A stretch of 64,000 nucleotides of DNA from Glutamicibacter sp. B1 (GCF_039602135.1 NZ_CP125942.1:3472001-3536000); one strand, 5' to 3'; counted from the first letter of the stretch, positions 18,364 to 27,968 are shown. Made by a program: numbers and translations. Notes: generated from the sequence alone by a model not told the origin.

Positions 18364-18381
18364 AATGTTAGCGCTAACATT
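18364..18381. promoter_or_regulatory. LacI-type operator before araB
   Basis: AATGTTAGCGCTAACATT is a perfect 18-bp palindrome sharing its 14-base core and one further base on each side with the site at 14249. It sits between the regulator gene stop (18430) and araB, where the araBDA promoter must be. Confidence 0.85.
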
Positions 18382-18429
18382 TTGTGATGCGCAACACCGA
18401 AAGTTGAATCGCCGAGACGTCGGGCCCGC

Positions 18430-19491
18430 TTAGCTAGACTTCGGCGGGGCCGTGCTTGCTCGAATCACGAGTGTTGGAACAATCACCTTCGGGGTCTTAT
18501 CCGCCGTGGCACCGTCCAACAATTCGGTTAGCGCGGCATGGCCAACATCGCGGAATGGCTGGCGCACCGTGGTCAAAGACGGGATGAGGAAGTTCGAAAT
18601 TTGCAGGTCGTCGAAGCCAATCACCGATACATCGGTAGGAACTTCCAGATCCGCTTCCCAGAAGGCGCGCAAAACGCCGGTGGCAAGGTAGTCGTTGGCT
18701 GCGAACACCGCGCTAACTTCACCGGCACGCACCGAATCAACCAGACGCTTACCTGCCTCATATCCACTCTGAGCCTGCCAGGATTCAGCAGGCACCTCGA
18801 TGATTGGAGCTTTGGCCTCCAACATTTTTTCCTGCCAACCGATCTGGCGTTCGGTGGCATCGAACCAGCCGGTCGGTCCAGAGACGTGCGCAATTTTTCG
18901 GTGCCCCAACGACAGCAAGTGTCCGGTGGCCTGACGGGCTCCCTCGCGCTGGTCAACATAGACGTAGTGAGCCGGATCTGCCTCGGGCACATTGGTTCGG
19001 GCGGCAACTACCACCACCGGAATCGTGAGTCCGGCATCATCAAGCGCCTCGATCACTTTTTCGAATGGCGCAACCATAACCACGCCTTCAACACCTTGAT
19101 CCACCAGGTGGTTTAGGGCTTCGCTGGCACTGTAAGCGTCGTATCGGTCTAGGGCGGTCACCGTGACGAAATAGCCTTGTGCACGGGCGGCCGCTTCAAT
19201 GGCCAACACGGTGGATTGCGGCCCGAAGAATTCACTCCCGATGGTCAGAATTCCGATAGTGCTGGAGTGTGAAGTCGCCAGTGCACGGGCTGCTCGGTTG
19301 CGTCGATATCCGAGCTTGCGGATTGCATCCAGCACCTGGTCTCGCGTGCCCGCTCTGACATTTGGATGGTCGTTGAGCACGCGGGAGACCGTCTGATGGG
19401 ACACTCCGGCCATAGCCGCTACGTCCGCCATCGACGGTGGTCGGTTTCCTGGACGCCCTTGTCCGGGCTGAGCAATGTTCACAACGGTCAT
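18430..19491 (-). CDS. araR: LacI-family regulator of arabinose/galactose genes (AraR-like)
   Basis: A 353-residue repressor. The N-terminal helix-turn-helix 'SMADVAAMAGVSHQTVSRVL' (residues about 20-39) is followed by the hinge helix 'AARALATSHSSTIGIL' and a periplasmic-binding-protein-like sugar sensor. It lies directly upstream of araBDA in the same direction. Two near-identical LacI palindromes, before araB and before the sugar transporter, are the expected targets. The effector is probably arabinose or a metabolite of it. Its own promoter region (19492-19717) shows only an imperfect repeat, so autoregulation is unclear. The name is by function; this is not the GntR-type AraR of Bacillus. 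Confidence 0.88.
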   Translation of the reverse strand: MTVVNIAQPGQGRPGNRPPSMADVAAMAGVSHQTVSRVLNDHPNVRAGTRDQVLDAIRKLGYRRNRAARALATSHSSTIGILTIGSEFFGPQSTVLAIEAAARAQGYFVTVTALDRYDAYSASEALNHLVDQGVEGVVMVAPFEKVIEALDDAGLTIPVVVVAARTNVPEADPAHYVYVDQREGARQATGHLLSLGHRKIAHVSGPTGWFDATERQIGWQEKMLEAKAPIIEVPAESWQAQSGYEAGKRLVDSVRAGEVSAVFAANDYLATGVLRAFWEADLEVPTDVSVIGFDDLQISNFLIPSLTTVRQPFRDVGHAALTELLDGATADKTPKVIVPTLVIRASTAPPKSS

Positions 19492-19717
19492 TATTGCAAA
19501 GACGCGCGTTTTAACTACTGTTACCTCGGGTACAACAAAGCTAAAACAGCCACTGGGAAATAATATTCTACTTTGTGCATATGTTTATTCTGGAAGAAAA
19601 ATCCGCAGGATTACAGGGGCTTTCCTTGACTTACTCGAAGATGAGGAGTGTCGAAAATTCTTGGATTTCGAAACACGATCAAAAAACAATGTTGGTGCCC
19701 ACAGAGGCGTTTGCCAC

Positions 19718-21193
19718 TTATCGACTCCGGTAAATAGCACCGCTAGAAACAGCTTCTTCGAGCGCTTCTAGGGTCCGCCCACGGGCTTCTGGAACCTGGG
19801 TGGCTACGAAGTACAAAGCCACTGCTCCAACCCCAGCAAAGATAAAGAAGGAGCCGGTGATTCCCACACCCGAGACCAGGGAGGGGAAGAAGAGTGTCAG
19901 CACACCATTGGTCCCCCAGCCAAAGAACACGGAGATACCGATACCCAAACCACGCATGTGCAGGGGGAAAATCTCGGCCAACCATACCCAGACTGCAACG
20001 CTCAAGAAAGTCTGCATCGAAGCTACGAAAGCCACCACCAGAATCAGGATGACGATAGGACGCAGCGCGCTTCCGACCGGTAGCAGCATGCTGGCGAAGG
20101 CCACCAACAGATGACAGGTGGTGGTCAGAGTCAGCCCGATCATAAAGGTTGTTCGGCGATCAAGACGGTCCATATTGCGCAAGGCAAACACACCGCCAAC
20201 AACAGCAACGACTCCGAAAGCAATGTTGGCTAAGACCGCCTGCTGAGCCGTCATGCCGGCCTCTTCTAGTACTCGTGTTCCGTAGTACATGATGGAGTTA
20301 ATTCCGGTGAGCTGCTGCATGGTCGCCACACCGATGCCAACCCCGACAATGCGCAATAACCACTTGTTGGTCAGCACCGCTTTGATACCTAAGGGCTTAT
20401 TCTTCTGTCGCTCTTTATCGGTGACTGCCTGGATTTCGCGGGCCTCGGCGAGCGCCCGCTCGGGCGAGCGTACGGTGTTCAGCACCTCCAGTGCTTTGTC
20501 ATACTTTCCCTTCTCCACGAGCCAACGTGGAGATTCGGGCATACGCAGCATCCCGAAAAAGAGAACGAGGGCCGGCAAGGCACAGATGGAAAACATGATG
20601 CGCCAGACGCCGTCCATGCTCTCACCCAGCCAGGTATCTAAAATTGCGTTCATCACGAAGGCGGCTAGCTGGCCAGAAACAATGGCAAGCTCGTTACGGC
20701 CGGTGATGGACCCACGAATCTCATACGGTGCCATCTCGGCAAGGTAAACGGGAGCCACGGTGGATGCACCGCCTACCGCCAGTCCGAGCATGATTCTTCC
20801 AGCCACCAGGACACTGAACCCTGCTGGGGAGAACGTTCCTGGTTCCGGGCCCGCGGGAGAGAACACCACAAAGAGGGTTCCCACGAAGAACAGCACAGCC
20901 AGAGCAATGATGGTTTTACGTCGGCCCCATGAGTCGGCGACTTGCCCCGCGATGAGCGCTCCAACCGCCGCGGCAAACACCAAGGAGCTAATCACGACGC
21001 CCACTTGTAGCAGGTTCAGCCCTAGCTCCATTGCCATGGGACCTTCGGCGCCGTTTGCTACACCGGTGTCATAGCCAAAGAGCAGTCCACCGAAGCAAGC
21101 GATGAGAGAGATCAGACCTAGGCGCTTTGTATGCGGGCCACGGGTCAGCGACGGTAAGTGCGTTCCGGCAGAATGGCCCTGAGCATTGGACAT
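19718..21193 (-). CDS. iolT: MFS sugar porter, IolT-type inositol:proton symporter (copy 1)
   Basis: A 491-residue, 12-helix sugar porter family member. Diagnostic motifs are 'DTGVANGAEGPM' in helix 1, 'GRRKT' in loop 2-3, 'PESPRWLVEKG', 'QQLTGINSIMYYG' in helix 7 and 'VPEARGRTLEALE' at the end. Closest characterised relatives by motif are the Corynebacterium IolT1/IolT2 proteins, which import myo-inositol and also glucose or fructose. A second, very similar copy is at 34310. The start ATG has a purine-rich AAAGGGG site. The divergent neighbour is a TIM-barrel/iolG pair with an IolR-like operator, supporting an inositol role. Confidence 0.88.
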   Translation of the reverse strand: MSNAQGHSAGTHLPSLTRGPHTKRLGLISLIACFGGLLFGYDTGVANGAEGPMAMELGLNLLQVGVVISSLVFAAAVGALIAGQVADSWGRRKTIIALAVLFFVGTLFVVFSPAGPEPGTFSPAGFSVLVAGRIMLGLAVGGASTVAPVYLAEMAPYEIRGSITGRNELAIVSGQLAAFVMNAILDTWLGESMDGVWRIMFSICALPALVLFFGMLRMPESPRWLVEKGKYDKALEVLNTVRSPERALAEAREIQAVTDKERQKNKPLGIKAVLTNKWLLRIVGVGIGVATMQQLTGINSIMYYGTRVLEEAGMTAQQAVLANIAFGVVAVVGGVFALRNMDRLDRRTTFMIGLTLTTTCHLLVAFASMLLPVGSALRPIVILILVVAFVASMQTFLSVAVWVWLAEIFPLHMRGLGIGISVFFGWGTNGVLTLFFPSLVSGVGITGSFFIFAGVGAVALYFVATQVPEARGRTLEALEEAVSSGAIYRSR

Positions 21194-21701
21194 GGAACCC
21201 CTTTCGGATCATGTGCGATCCGTTCGCTTTTATTCGATTCTGCATGGCGCCGCTCAGTGATATTCCGTCCGGCCCGTTGGGTCTGCAAGGAGTCGGCCGT
21301 CTGCGTTTAAATTCAACGTATTATGGCAGCAACAGGGTCCCTCAAGCGTGAATCGACAGGGGTAGTACGCCCCTCTCGCCCGTCATAATAATTTCATCAA
21401 TTCCCGTCCCGTCCAAACTCTCCTGGTTGTTCGGATCAGGGGGACTTCGCAGTGTTCATTTGTCAACGTGAAGGCACCGCGCCGTCCTTTATTTGTCGGC
21501 ATCGAACCGGCATCGAACCTAGCCTGGCAATGGATTATTCCTGAGGCCGTGCTCTATTCCGGCACAAGAAGTTCGGCCAGAAAAATTCTTCGGACAAATC
21601 CCTATCTTTCCGCATGGGTAAGGCATAGGATTCCTTATGACTTTGTACTGACAACTGTACATAGATTGTTTATTTACCGCTCTCAAAGTCCGGGAGGACC
21701 C
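21194..21701. other. Divergent control region between iolT and the TIM/iolG pair
   Basis: About 500 bases without a convincing gene. It includes an inverted repeat CGGATC-N6-GATCCG (21205-21222) in the iolT leader and an IolR-like operator (21642-21655) close to the right-hand gene. A frame starting at 21468 runs in phase into the TIM-barrel gene, but it is atypical in composition and there is a good ribosome site at the later ATG. Confidence 0.6.
21642..21655 (+). promoter_or_regulatory. IolR-like (GntR) operator
   Basis: TTTGTACTGACAAC lies 47 bases before the TIM-barrel gene start. It matches the shared motif TTTGTCCTGACAAA at 12 of 14 positions; the companion sites are at 29292, 29470, 36008, 45569 and 45678. 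Confidence 0.7.
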
Positions 21702-22586
21702 ATGGCAAAACTCTCCATGAACGTTACAACTAGTTTCTACGGAAACGTTGCAACTGACATCGCCACAGCAAAATCGGCTGGATTCGGCGGTATCGAATTA
21801 CAGAGTCCAAAGCTCTACCGTTACCTCGACGCTGGCTACTCGGTAAACACACTGCCCGATATGCTCGATGGTCTTGAAGTGACCGGGATTGGTGCCGTAC
21901 TCGATCTAGAACGCCAGGGCACTGCCCGCGAAGAGATGCTCCAAGAGGTCCAACGCATGGCTGAAATCGCTACAGTCGTTGGTGCACCCATTCTTCAAAT
22001 GTGCACCGGACCCGTGGACTGGAATGTAGTCAAGGACTTCAAAGCAGGAAAACTCACGGAATCCGATACTCGTTATCGCGGCACGCTCGGCCTCTCAGAG
22101 GCCGAAGCCATCAGCGTTGCAACCAATAACGTTTCTGCTGCGGCTAGCATCGCTGCCGACCATGGCTTAGAGATCTATTTGGAACCACTAGCCTGGTCCA
22201 ATATCAATCGGTGCCGACAAGCACTTGAAATTATCGAACGCTGCGGCCGAGACAATATTGGCATCGCCTTAGACACGTGGCATTTTTGGACCGTCGGCGA
22301 CACCTTGGAGGAAGTCGCTGCGCTGCCCAAGGAACTCATCAAGGCGGCACACATCTCTGACGGTTTGGATCTTGATCGTGAACATGAGGTTCCAACCCAG
22401 GATGTACATCGCAATGTTGTGATCGGGGGTGGCGCCATCCCTTTGCAGCAATGGGTGGACGCAATTAAGTCGACTGGCTATGACGGTTGGTGGGTTTCTG
22501 AAATGTTTTCCGACCGTGCCAATGAACACGATTTCCATAAGGTCGCCAGCACCATGCGCAACCTCCTAGACATCATGACTTCCTAA
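21702..22586 (+). CDS. Sugar phosphate isomerase/epimerase (TIM barrel)
   Basis: A 294-residue xylose-isomerase-like TIM barrel. Barrel strands carry the usual metal ligands: 'LEIYLEPLAW' (Glu), 'GIALDTWHFW' (Asp, His), 'KAAHISDG' (His) and 'GYDGWWVSEMF' (Glu). Relatives include inosose isomerase IolI, inosose dehydratase IolE and hydroxypyruvate isomerase. The start ATG at 21702 has GGGAGG just upstream. It is followed 29 bases later by an inositol dehydrogenase gene, so the pair probably oxidises an inositol isomer and then isomerises or dehydrates the ketone. An IolR-like operator precedes it. Confidence 0.85.
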   Translation: MAKLSMNVTTSFYGNVATDIATAKSAGFGGIELQSPKLYRYLDAGYSVNTLPDMLDGLEVTGIGAVLDLERQGTAREEMLQEVQRMAEIATVVGAPILQMCTGPVDWNVVKDFKAGKLTESDTRYRGTLGLSEAEAISVATNNVSAAASIAADHGLEIYLEPLAWSNINRCRQALEIIERCGRDNIGIALDTWHFWTVGDTLEEVAALPKELIKAAHISDGLDLDREHEVPTQDVHRNVVIGGGAIPLQQWVDAIKSTGYDGWWVSEMFSDRANEHDFHKVASTMRNLLDIMTS

Positions 22587-22615
22587 CTCCAATACCTTCT
22601 TTAAAGGATCTCTCC

Positions 22616-23617
22616 ATGCAAAGATTTGCCCTCATCGGCGCGGGTTTCATTGGCTCGGTACACGCACAGAACCTGGCCTCTCACCCCGACGTTGATTTCA
22701 AACTGATTTATGACATTGACCCACAGCGAGCCGCTGGACTGGCCTCACAACATGGGGCAAAAGCAGCGACCAGCCTAGATCAGATTTTCGACAACGACGA
22801 CCTTGATGCAGTTTTTATCGCCTCGTCCACAGATTCCCATGCGCAAAACCTCCGTTATGCAGCAGACGCGGGCCTAGCGGCTCTCGTTGAAAAGCCAATT
22901 GACTTGGACCTTGAAACAGCTAAGTCGACAGTGGCCTATGTTGAACGCGCAGGAATCAAGGCCATGGTCAATTTCAACCGTCGTTTCGATCGCGCCCACG
23001 CGGAGCTCAAGGATCTTGTGAGCTCGGGGGAAATCGGAGAACTCGCCTTACTTCAGTTAACTTCTCGTGGACCAGCCTTGCCACCCTTGGATTATCTGAA
23101 AACTTCTGGTGGACAGTTCCGGGACCAGGCAGTGCACTTTTTTGATTTGGCTCGTTGGATTTCAGGCCAAGACCCTGTCCGGGTGCATGCATTTGGTTCG
23201 GCACTGAGCGCGCCAGAAATTGCTGAATTTGGTGACGTCGACACTTCAATCTCCGCGCTGGCCTTCCCCAGTGGTGCACTTGCTCAAATTGATTGCGTTC
23301 GCCATACCAACTACGGCTATGACGAGCACATAGAAGTCCTCGGCTCTGATGCTATGGCCGAATCGGAACGGCAGCGTTCGGGTCACGTCAGCATATTGCG
23401 CGGGCAGGCAGCGCAGTCCCACGGCTTGCACAGCAACTGGTTCGACAGAGTGCAACCAACTTACGCTGCCAGCTTGGGAGCCTTTGTTCAGGCCCTTGAG
23501 GAAGACGGCGAAGTGCCGATTTCCCTTCGAGAAGGCCTTAAGTCTCAGGCTATCGCTCAGGCAGCCACACGTTCTATTTCTTCGGGACATAGCGAGATCG
23601 TTGACTACTCGCTCTGA
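22616..23617 (+). CDS. iolG: Inositol 2-dehydrogenase (Gfo/Idh family), copy A
   Basis: A 333-residue NAD-dependent dehydrogenase. The Rossmann motif 'ALIGAGFIGSVHAQNL' begins at residue 4, E-K-P is in 'LAALVEKPID', and the catalytic Asp-x3-His is in 'RDQAVHFFDLARW'. 'FNRRFDRAHAEL' is characteristic of IolG and scyllo-inositol dehydrogenases. It would oxidise myo-inositol or a stereoisomer to the inosose. It is encoded right after a TIM-barrel isomerase and ends at a strong terminator. One of five Gfo/Idh genes in the island; its exact stereoisomer preference cannot be read from sequence. Confidence 0.88.
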   Translation: MQRFALIGAGFIGSVHAQNLASHPDVDFKLIYDIDPQRAAGLASQHGAKAATSLDQIFDNDDLDAVFIASSTDSHAQNLRYAADAGLAALVEKPIDLDLETAKSTVAYVERAGIKAMVNFNRRFDRAHAELKDLVSSGEIGELALLQLTSRGPALPPLDYLKTSGGQFRDQAVHFFDLARWISGQDPVRVHAFGSALSAPEIAEFGDVDTSISALAFPSGALAQIDCVRHTNYGYDEHIEVLGSDAMAESERQRSGHVSILRGQAAQSHGLHSNWFDRVQPTYAASLGAFVQALEEDGEVPISLREGLKSQAIAQAATRSISSGHSEIVDYSL

Positions 23618-23628
23618 GAACCAAAAAC

Positions 23629-23679
23629 AGCCAAAGCTTGGGCGTCTTCACCACGGGTGTTGACGCCCAAGCTTTGGCT
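23629..23679. terminator. Strong bidirectional terminator
   Basis: An 18-bp perfect stem (23629-23646 with 23662-23679) and 15-base loop lie between the convergent iolG and ABC ATPase genes. On the minus strand it is followed by CTGTTTTTGG, a good T run for ending the ABC operon; the plus-strand exit is weaker. Confidence 0.85.
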
Positions 23680-23690
23680 TCTATGTTGTA

Positions 23691-24584
23691 TTAGGCAGTT
23701 ACTTGTGGATTGACGCCGGCTTCTGCCTCAGCCAGCTCTTCATCATGTCCGCCAAGCTGTTCAAGCTCATGAGCCAGTTCGGCCAGTTCGGCCCCACCGG
23801 CCATCTGCGCGGTCAGTTCTTCTACGGTGATTTCCGACTTGGAATAGTACCCAATGGACCTACCGCGCTTGAGTAGCAGGAACGAGTCTCCCACCGGATA
23901 AGCGTGATGCGGGTTGTGCGTAATGAAGATGACGCCCAAACCACGATCTCGCGCCTGAAGGATGTAGCGAAGCACCACGCCGGATTGCTTGACGCCCAGG
24001 GCGGCCGTTGGTTCGTCAAGGATGAGGACCTTAGCGCCGAAATAAACGGCACGAGCAATAGCCACACATTGTCGCTCACCACCTGAAAGCTGCCCAATCG
24101 GTTGTTCCACGTCGCGTAGATCAATCCCCATGTCGGAGAGTTCCTGCTTGGTGATGTCCTTCATTTTCTGCACATCGAGCTTCTTGAACGGTCCCACGCC
24201 GCTGGTCAATTCCGAGCCGAGGAAGAAGTTGCGCCAGATGGGCATCAGTGGCACAACTGCCAGATCTTGGTAGACCGCGGCAATGCCAGCATCCAGGGCA
24301 ACTCGCGGACTCTTGAGTTTGATGGAGGAACCATGCAGTTTGAAGTCGCCTTCATCATGTTGGTGTAGCCCGGCAATGATTTTGATCAACGTTGACTTAC
24401 CGGCGCCGTTATCGCCGAGCACGCAGGTGACCTTTCCTGGATCAACCACCATGTCGACACCACGTAGAGCGATGATGCTGCCGTAGTGCTTGCCCACGCC
24501 TTTGAGCGTCAGCAGGTTATCGCTGGTCTTCGGCTCGAGCTTTCCCAACAGCTCTTCGGTCTTCTTGTTTTTACGAGTTTTCAT
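23691..24584 (-). CDS. Sugar/inositol ABC transporter ATP-binding protein
   Basis: A single-cassette ATPase of 297 residues with Walker A '[12 protein letters not shown]', signature '[18 protein letters not shown]', Walker B '[11 protein letters not shown]' and the H-loop '[13 protein letters not shown]'. It belongs to the class of short ATPases (FrcA, IatA-like) that serve ribose, fructose or inositol importers with a type 1 binding protein. Last gene of a three-gene minus-strand operon (binding protein, permease, ATPase), followed by a strong terminator. An acidic Glu-rich C-terminal tail is unusual but common in actinobacterial relatives. Inositol as substrate is inferred from the flanking iol genes. 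Confidence 0.88.
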   Translation of the reverse strand: MKTRKNKKTEELLGKLEPKTSDNLLTLKGVGKHYGSIIALRGVDMVVDPGKVTCVLGDNGAGKSTLIKIIAGLHQHDEGDFKLHGSSIKLKSPRVALDAGIAAVYQDLAVVPLMPIWRNFFLGSELTSGVGPFKKLDVQKMKDITKQELSDMGIDLRDVEQPIGQLSGGERQCVAIARAVYFGAKVLILDEPTAALGVKQSGVVLRYILQARDRGLGVIFITHNPHHAYPVGDSFLLLKRGRSIGYYSKSEITVEELTAQMAGGAELAELAHELEQLGGHDEELAEAEAGVNPQVTA

Positions 24585-24603
24585 GATTATTGTCCTTGGC
24601 TTC

Positions 24604-25668
24604 CTACTTGCTGGATTCCGCGCGTTTTTTCACCACGATGTTGACCACTGTGGCCAGCAACAGCATCAGGCCCAGGAAGAACTTGAACCAGTCCGGGTTC
24701 CATTCGGCATACACAATGCCCTTATTGGCCATCCCGAAGATAAAGGCACCGATAGCGCCGCCAATGGCTGAGCCGTAACCACCAGTGAGCAGACAACCAC
24801 CAATCACTGCGGCGATGATGTACAGGAATTCGTTACCAATGCCTTCACCGGACTGCACGGCGTCGAAGGCGAACAGGTTATGCATGCCCAGAACCCAACC
24901 ACAGAATCCGACAGCCATGAAAAGACCTATTTTGGTGCGAACCACTGGGACACCGACGGCACGAGCAGCCTTTTCATCGCCACCGATGGCGAAGATCCAG
25001 TTGCCCACTTTGGTGCGGAGCAAGATCCACGAGGCAATGATGACCATTGCTAGCCAGATAAAGACCGTCACCTTCACATCGATTCCAGCAATACTCACCG
25101 AAGAGGCAAAGATCGCCTTGGCACTTTGAAAACCTTCCATGTCGGCAATGGATGGTGAGGATACCGAACCACCAATGGCGCGGGTCAAACCGAGGTTCAA
25201 ACCGGTGAGCATCAAGAAACTGGCCAGAGTCACAATAAATGAAGGCAGCTTGGTCTTGATCAGAATGATCCCGTTGATGAATCCAATCAGCAAAGAAACC
25301 AGCAACGCCAAGACGACTCCGACCCAGACATTCAAGCCGAAATACCATGAGATCAGCGAGGCGCTCAGCGCGGACGAGATCACGGCGACACCGGTGGAAA
25401 GGTCGAATTCGCCTCCAATCATCAGTAGCGATACACCTACCGCCATGATTCCGATGGTTGATGCTCCGTATAGGACGGTGGCCAAGGAAGCAGGGGCCAA
25501 GAACACCGGAGCGACTATGGCGAAAAAGATGAATAGTGCCACGGCACCAACTAAGGCACCGATTTCAGGTCGTCCCAGCAGGATGGACAGCGTGCTCTTT
25601 TTACCGACCCGCTCATCCGGGGCCGCAGTAGTTTTCTTATGCGAGGGTGAAGCTGTTAGAGATGTCAT
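24604..25668 (-). CDS. Sugar/inositol ABC transporter permease
   Basis: A 354-residue permease with about ten hydrophobic segments and the signature '[24 protein letters not shown]', the class 2 sugar permease motif. It works with the ATPase 19 bases downstream and the binding protein upstream. I choose the ATG at 25668 because GGAGGAAAA lies just before it; the frame is open for 44 more codons upstream, but they are low-complexity and basic. Family members of this type in Caulobacter and Sinorhizobium (IatP, IbpA-linked) import inositol. Substrate inferred from context. Confidence 0.88.
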   Translation of the reverse strand: MTSLTASPSHKKTTAAPDERVGKKSTLSILLGRPEIGALVGAVALFIFFAIVAPVFLAPASLATVLYGASTIGIMAVGVSLLMIGGEFDLSTGVAVISSALSASLISWYFGLNVWVGVVLALLVSLLIGFINGIILIKTKLPSFIVTLASFLMLTGLNLGLTRAIGGSVSSPSIADMEGFQSAKAIFASSVSIAGIDVKVTVFIWLAMVIIASWILLRTKVGNWIFAIGGDEKAARAVGVPVVRTKIGLFMAVGFCGWVLGMHNLFAFDAVQSGEGIGNEFLYIIAAVIGGCLLTGGYGSAIGGAIGAFIFGMANKGIVYAEWNPDWFKFFLGLMLLLATVVNIVVKKRAESSK

Positions 25669-25741
25669 GAGTTTTCCTCCGTGTCCTTGCTGCGCGCCAG
25701 CAAATAAGCGAGTTTTGTAAGGCGCGCGTCGCGGGACGTGG

Positions 25742-26734
25742 CTAGCGGACGCCTTCTTCTGCGAAACTGGTGATCTTTTCTGCCACGGTCTTGTCAACAA
25801 TGGCCGGGCCGGTCAACGTTGCTTGTCCGCCACCGATGGTGAACCCACCCCGGTAGTTCTGCCACAGCGCGTCAACAGCCATGTACCCCTGCAACCAAGG
25901 TTGCTGGTCCACGGTGAACAGCACGTTACCCGCGGTAATCTCCTGAACCAGCTGAGAATTCATGTCGAATGATGCAATCTCAACATCTGAATTTGCGGTC
26001 GCCTTGGACTTGATCAGGGTCATCGTGATTGGGGCTCCCAGTCCGATGATGGCGTCGGCCTTCTTGTCCGCCTGTAGCTTGGCAGTTGTGGTGGACTCGA
26101 CTTGCGTCATGTCGGTGCCTTGCACATAGAGCACTTCGGTTCCGGGGACGACTTTTTTCACGCCGGCACAGCGCGCTTCAAGACCGACATGCCCCTGATC
26201 TTGAATGACGCAGATGGGATTAGAGATGCCAGCTTCCTTGAGTTTTTCGCCGGCGGCTTCGCCAGCGAGTTGCTCATCTGAGCCGAAGTGAGCGAAAGCT
26301 CCTAGGTCTTTGAAACGGTCTTCGCCAGCGTTGAGGCTAACGATGGGAATTCCTGCATCGGTGGCCTTTTTCAAGGCTCCCTTCATCGCATCTGGTTTGG
26401 CCAGAGTCACGGCTATACCGTCAACGCCCTGGTCAATAGCCTGCTCAATGAGTTGGGACTGACGTCCGCCTTCAGGATCTCCAAGATACTGAAGTTCCAC
26501 GTTGTCTTTGACCGCTGCTTCTTCGGCTCCTTTACGGACAATGTCCCAAAAGGTATCCCCCGGAGGTGCGTGGGTAATGACTGCAATCTTAATGCGGTCT
26601 GTCGTTGCCACAGTCCCGCCCGAATCCGCTTCAGCTACCGGTTGGCGTCCTCCCGTGGATGAACAGGCTGCCAAGCCCAGAGCGGGCACGATGGCGAGAG
26701 TTAGCGCGAGTTTGCGCCAAGTTGGCTTTCCCAT
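25742..26734 (-). CDS. Sugar/inositol-binding lipoprotein
   Basis: The substrate-binding part of the adjacent ABC importer, 330 residues. The signal peptide 'LALTLAIVPALGLAACSS' ends with a lipobox Cys at about residue 24. The body is a type 1 periplasmic-binding-protein fold ('KIAVITHAPPGDTFWDIVRKG', 'QAIDQGVDGIAVTLAKPDAM', 'FTVDQQPWLQGYMAVDAL'), close to ribose/inositol binders. An in-frame ATG with AAGGGG upstream fixes the start. A weak IolR-like sequence (26865-26878) lies about 130 bases upstream. Inositol is the favoured ligand by location only. Confidence 0.88.
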   Translation of the reverse strand: MGKPTWRKLALTLAIVPALGLAACSSTGGRQPVAEADSGGTVATTDRIKIAVITHAPPGDTFWDIVRKGAEEAAVKDNVELQYLGDPEGGRQSQLIEQAIDQGVDGIAVTLAKPDAMKGALKKATDAGIPIVSLNAGEDRFKDLGAFAHFGSDEQLAGEAAGEKLKEAGISNPICVIQDQGHVGLEARCAGVKKVVPGTEVLYVQGTDMTQVESTTTAKLQADKKADAIIGLGAPITMTLIKSKATANSDVEIASFDMNSQLVQEITAGNVLFTVDQQPWLQGYMAVDALWQNYRGGFTIGGGQATLTGPAIVDKTVAEKITSFAEEGVR

Positions 26735-26864
26735 TGTTGTTTCCCCTTCAGGAATCCGTCAGCGCACCCCGCTAGTCCCCAGGAGTGGGCCGTCTAATCA
26801 AAATCCCGTGACGTGAATCACAAGTTGTCTAAAGTGTGCGACATGAATGGCGATCCGTCAACAC

Positions 26865-26878
26865 TTTGTAAAGACATA
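26865..26878 (+). promoter_or_regulatory. Weak IolR-like site upstream of the ABC importer
   Basis: TTTGTAAAGACATA keeps the outer halves of the IolR-like motif (TTTGT, GACA) but differs in the centre. It lies 131 bases upstream of the binding-protein start and is only a candidate. Confidence 0.3.
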
Positions 26879-26901
26879 AGGATGTGAAGACTAAAAGAAT
26901 G

Positions 26902-27948
26902 TCATTCCACCAGAGTGGCGCCAACGGCTGACTCGCCTGGAAGTTGCGTATTCCCCGTGGATGATGAACGCACTACCAGGCGCGGCGAAATCGTCAGTTG
27001 ACGTGTGAATTTACCCTCCGGGCTGCGCACCAGCTGAAGCAGCAGGCGCGCGCTGCTGCGGCCAAGATCCTGGAAATCGGAATCAACGCTGGTCAAGGAA
27101 ATTCGTTTCAAAGATGACAAGGAAATATTGTCGTAGCCTGTCACCGCGGCGCTCGCCCCAGCCTCATCCAGGGCCTGGATTGCGCCAAAGGCGCACAAGT
27201 CGTTGAAACAGGCCAGCGCGTCGGGGCGCGCACCGGATGCCAGCAGTTGCGCCACCGCGTCGTAGCCAGCGTGAAGGCTTGGACCGGCCTCTACGACCCG
27301 CACGTGCTGGCGCAGCCCGTGCCGCTGCATGGCCCGGTGATAGGCAGCTTCACGCTGGGCGGATACCGGCCCCGGTCCCCCTGAAACGTGGGCTATCCGC
27401 TGGTGCCCGCCAGCAACCAGATGGTCCATGACCAAGCCAAAACCCTGCTCATCGTCTACGGATACCACAGCCGTGTTCGCTTGGAGCTCGCGCCCGCTGC
27501 CCACGAACACGGCCGGGGTCTCGCCGAATGCGGTTTCGAAGCTGGCGGTATCGTCAGCCGAGCCCAGCACCAGCAACCCGCTCACCCGCAGGTCCCGCAG
27601 CGCCTGCGGCTCGGCCGGTCCGATGCCCCGGCCGTCGTGAATGGCGGCGGCGCTGAACAGCACATCAAAACCGGCCGCCTGCAGCGCCTCGCGCGCCACC
27701 TCGGCAACCTCGAGCACCCAGGGATTGTGCAGTTCCCCCAAGACCACGCCAATGGCGTGGCGATTCTCGGCGACCAGGGATCGTGCCGCCAAATTGGGCT
27801 GGTAGCCGAGTTCACGGATCGAGTCCTCAACCCGTGAACGCCTCAGTGAGCTGACCTTGCTCGGGTCCGAGAGGACCAGGGACTTGGAGACCCCCGCATG
27901 CTTGGCGACATCACGGATCGTAGGGCGGCGGCTTGGCATCTGCGACAT
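26902..27948 (-). CDS. LacI-family regulator with a shortened HTH
   Basis: A 348-residue LacI-type protein with a normal sugar-binding core ('GVVLGELHNPWVLEV', 'GLLVLGSADD', 'AAVTGYDNISLSSL'). The DNA-binding domain is abnormal: after 'DVAKHAGVSKSLV' it goes straight to 'LSDPSKVSSLRRSRV', three residues shorter than the same stretch in the other three LacI proteins of this window. The pattern suggests loss of one copy of a repeated Ser-Leu-Val (9 bases, near 27873-27883). Since this is the recognition helix, operator binding is probably reduced or altered. It is the second gene after a Gfo/Idh dehydrogenase (20-base gap); a LacI-like operator (29227-29240) lies upstream of the pair. Confidence 0.85.
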   Translation of the reverse strand: MSQMPSRRPTIRDVAKHAGVSKSLVLSDPSKVSSLRRSRVEDSIRELGYQPNLAARSLVAENRHAIGVVLGELHNPWVLEVAEVAREALQAAGFDVLFSAAAIHDGRGIGPAEPQALRDLRVSGLLVLGSADDTASFETAFGETPAVFVGSGRELQANTAVVSVDDEQGFGLVMDHLVAGGHQRIAHVSGGPGPVSAQREAAYHRAMQRHGLRQHVRVVEAGPSLHAGYDAVAQLLASGARPDALACFNDLCAFGAIQALDEAGASAAVTGYDNISLSSLKRISLTSVDSDFQDLGRSSARLLLQLVRSPEGKFTRQLTISPRLVVRSSSTGNTQLPGESAVGATLVE

Positions 27949-27968
27949 GGCTGCCAGTATCGCACTTT

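Noticed and set aside
21468..21701. 78-codon N-terminal extension of the TIM-barrel gene
   Set aside because: Contains the IolR-like operator and promoter region; a good ribosome site and the conserved N-terminus start at 21702.
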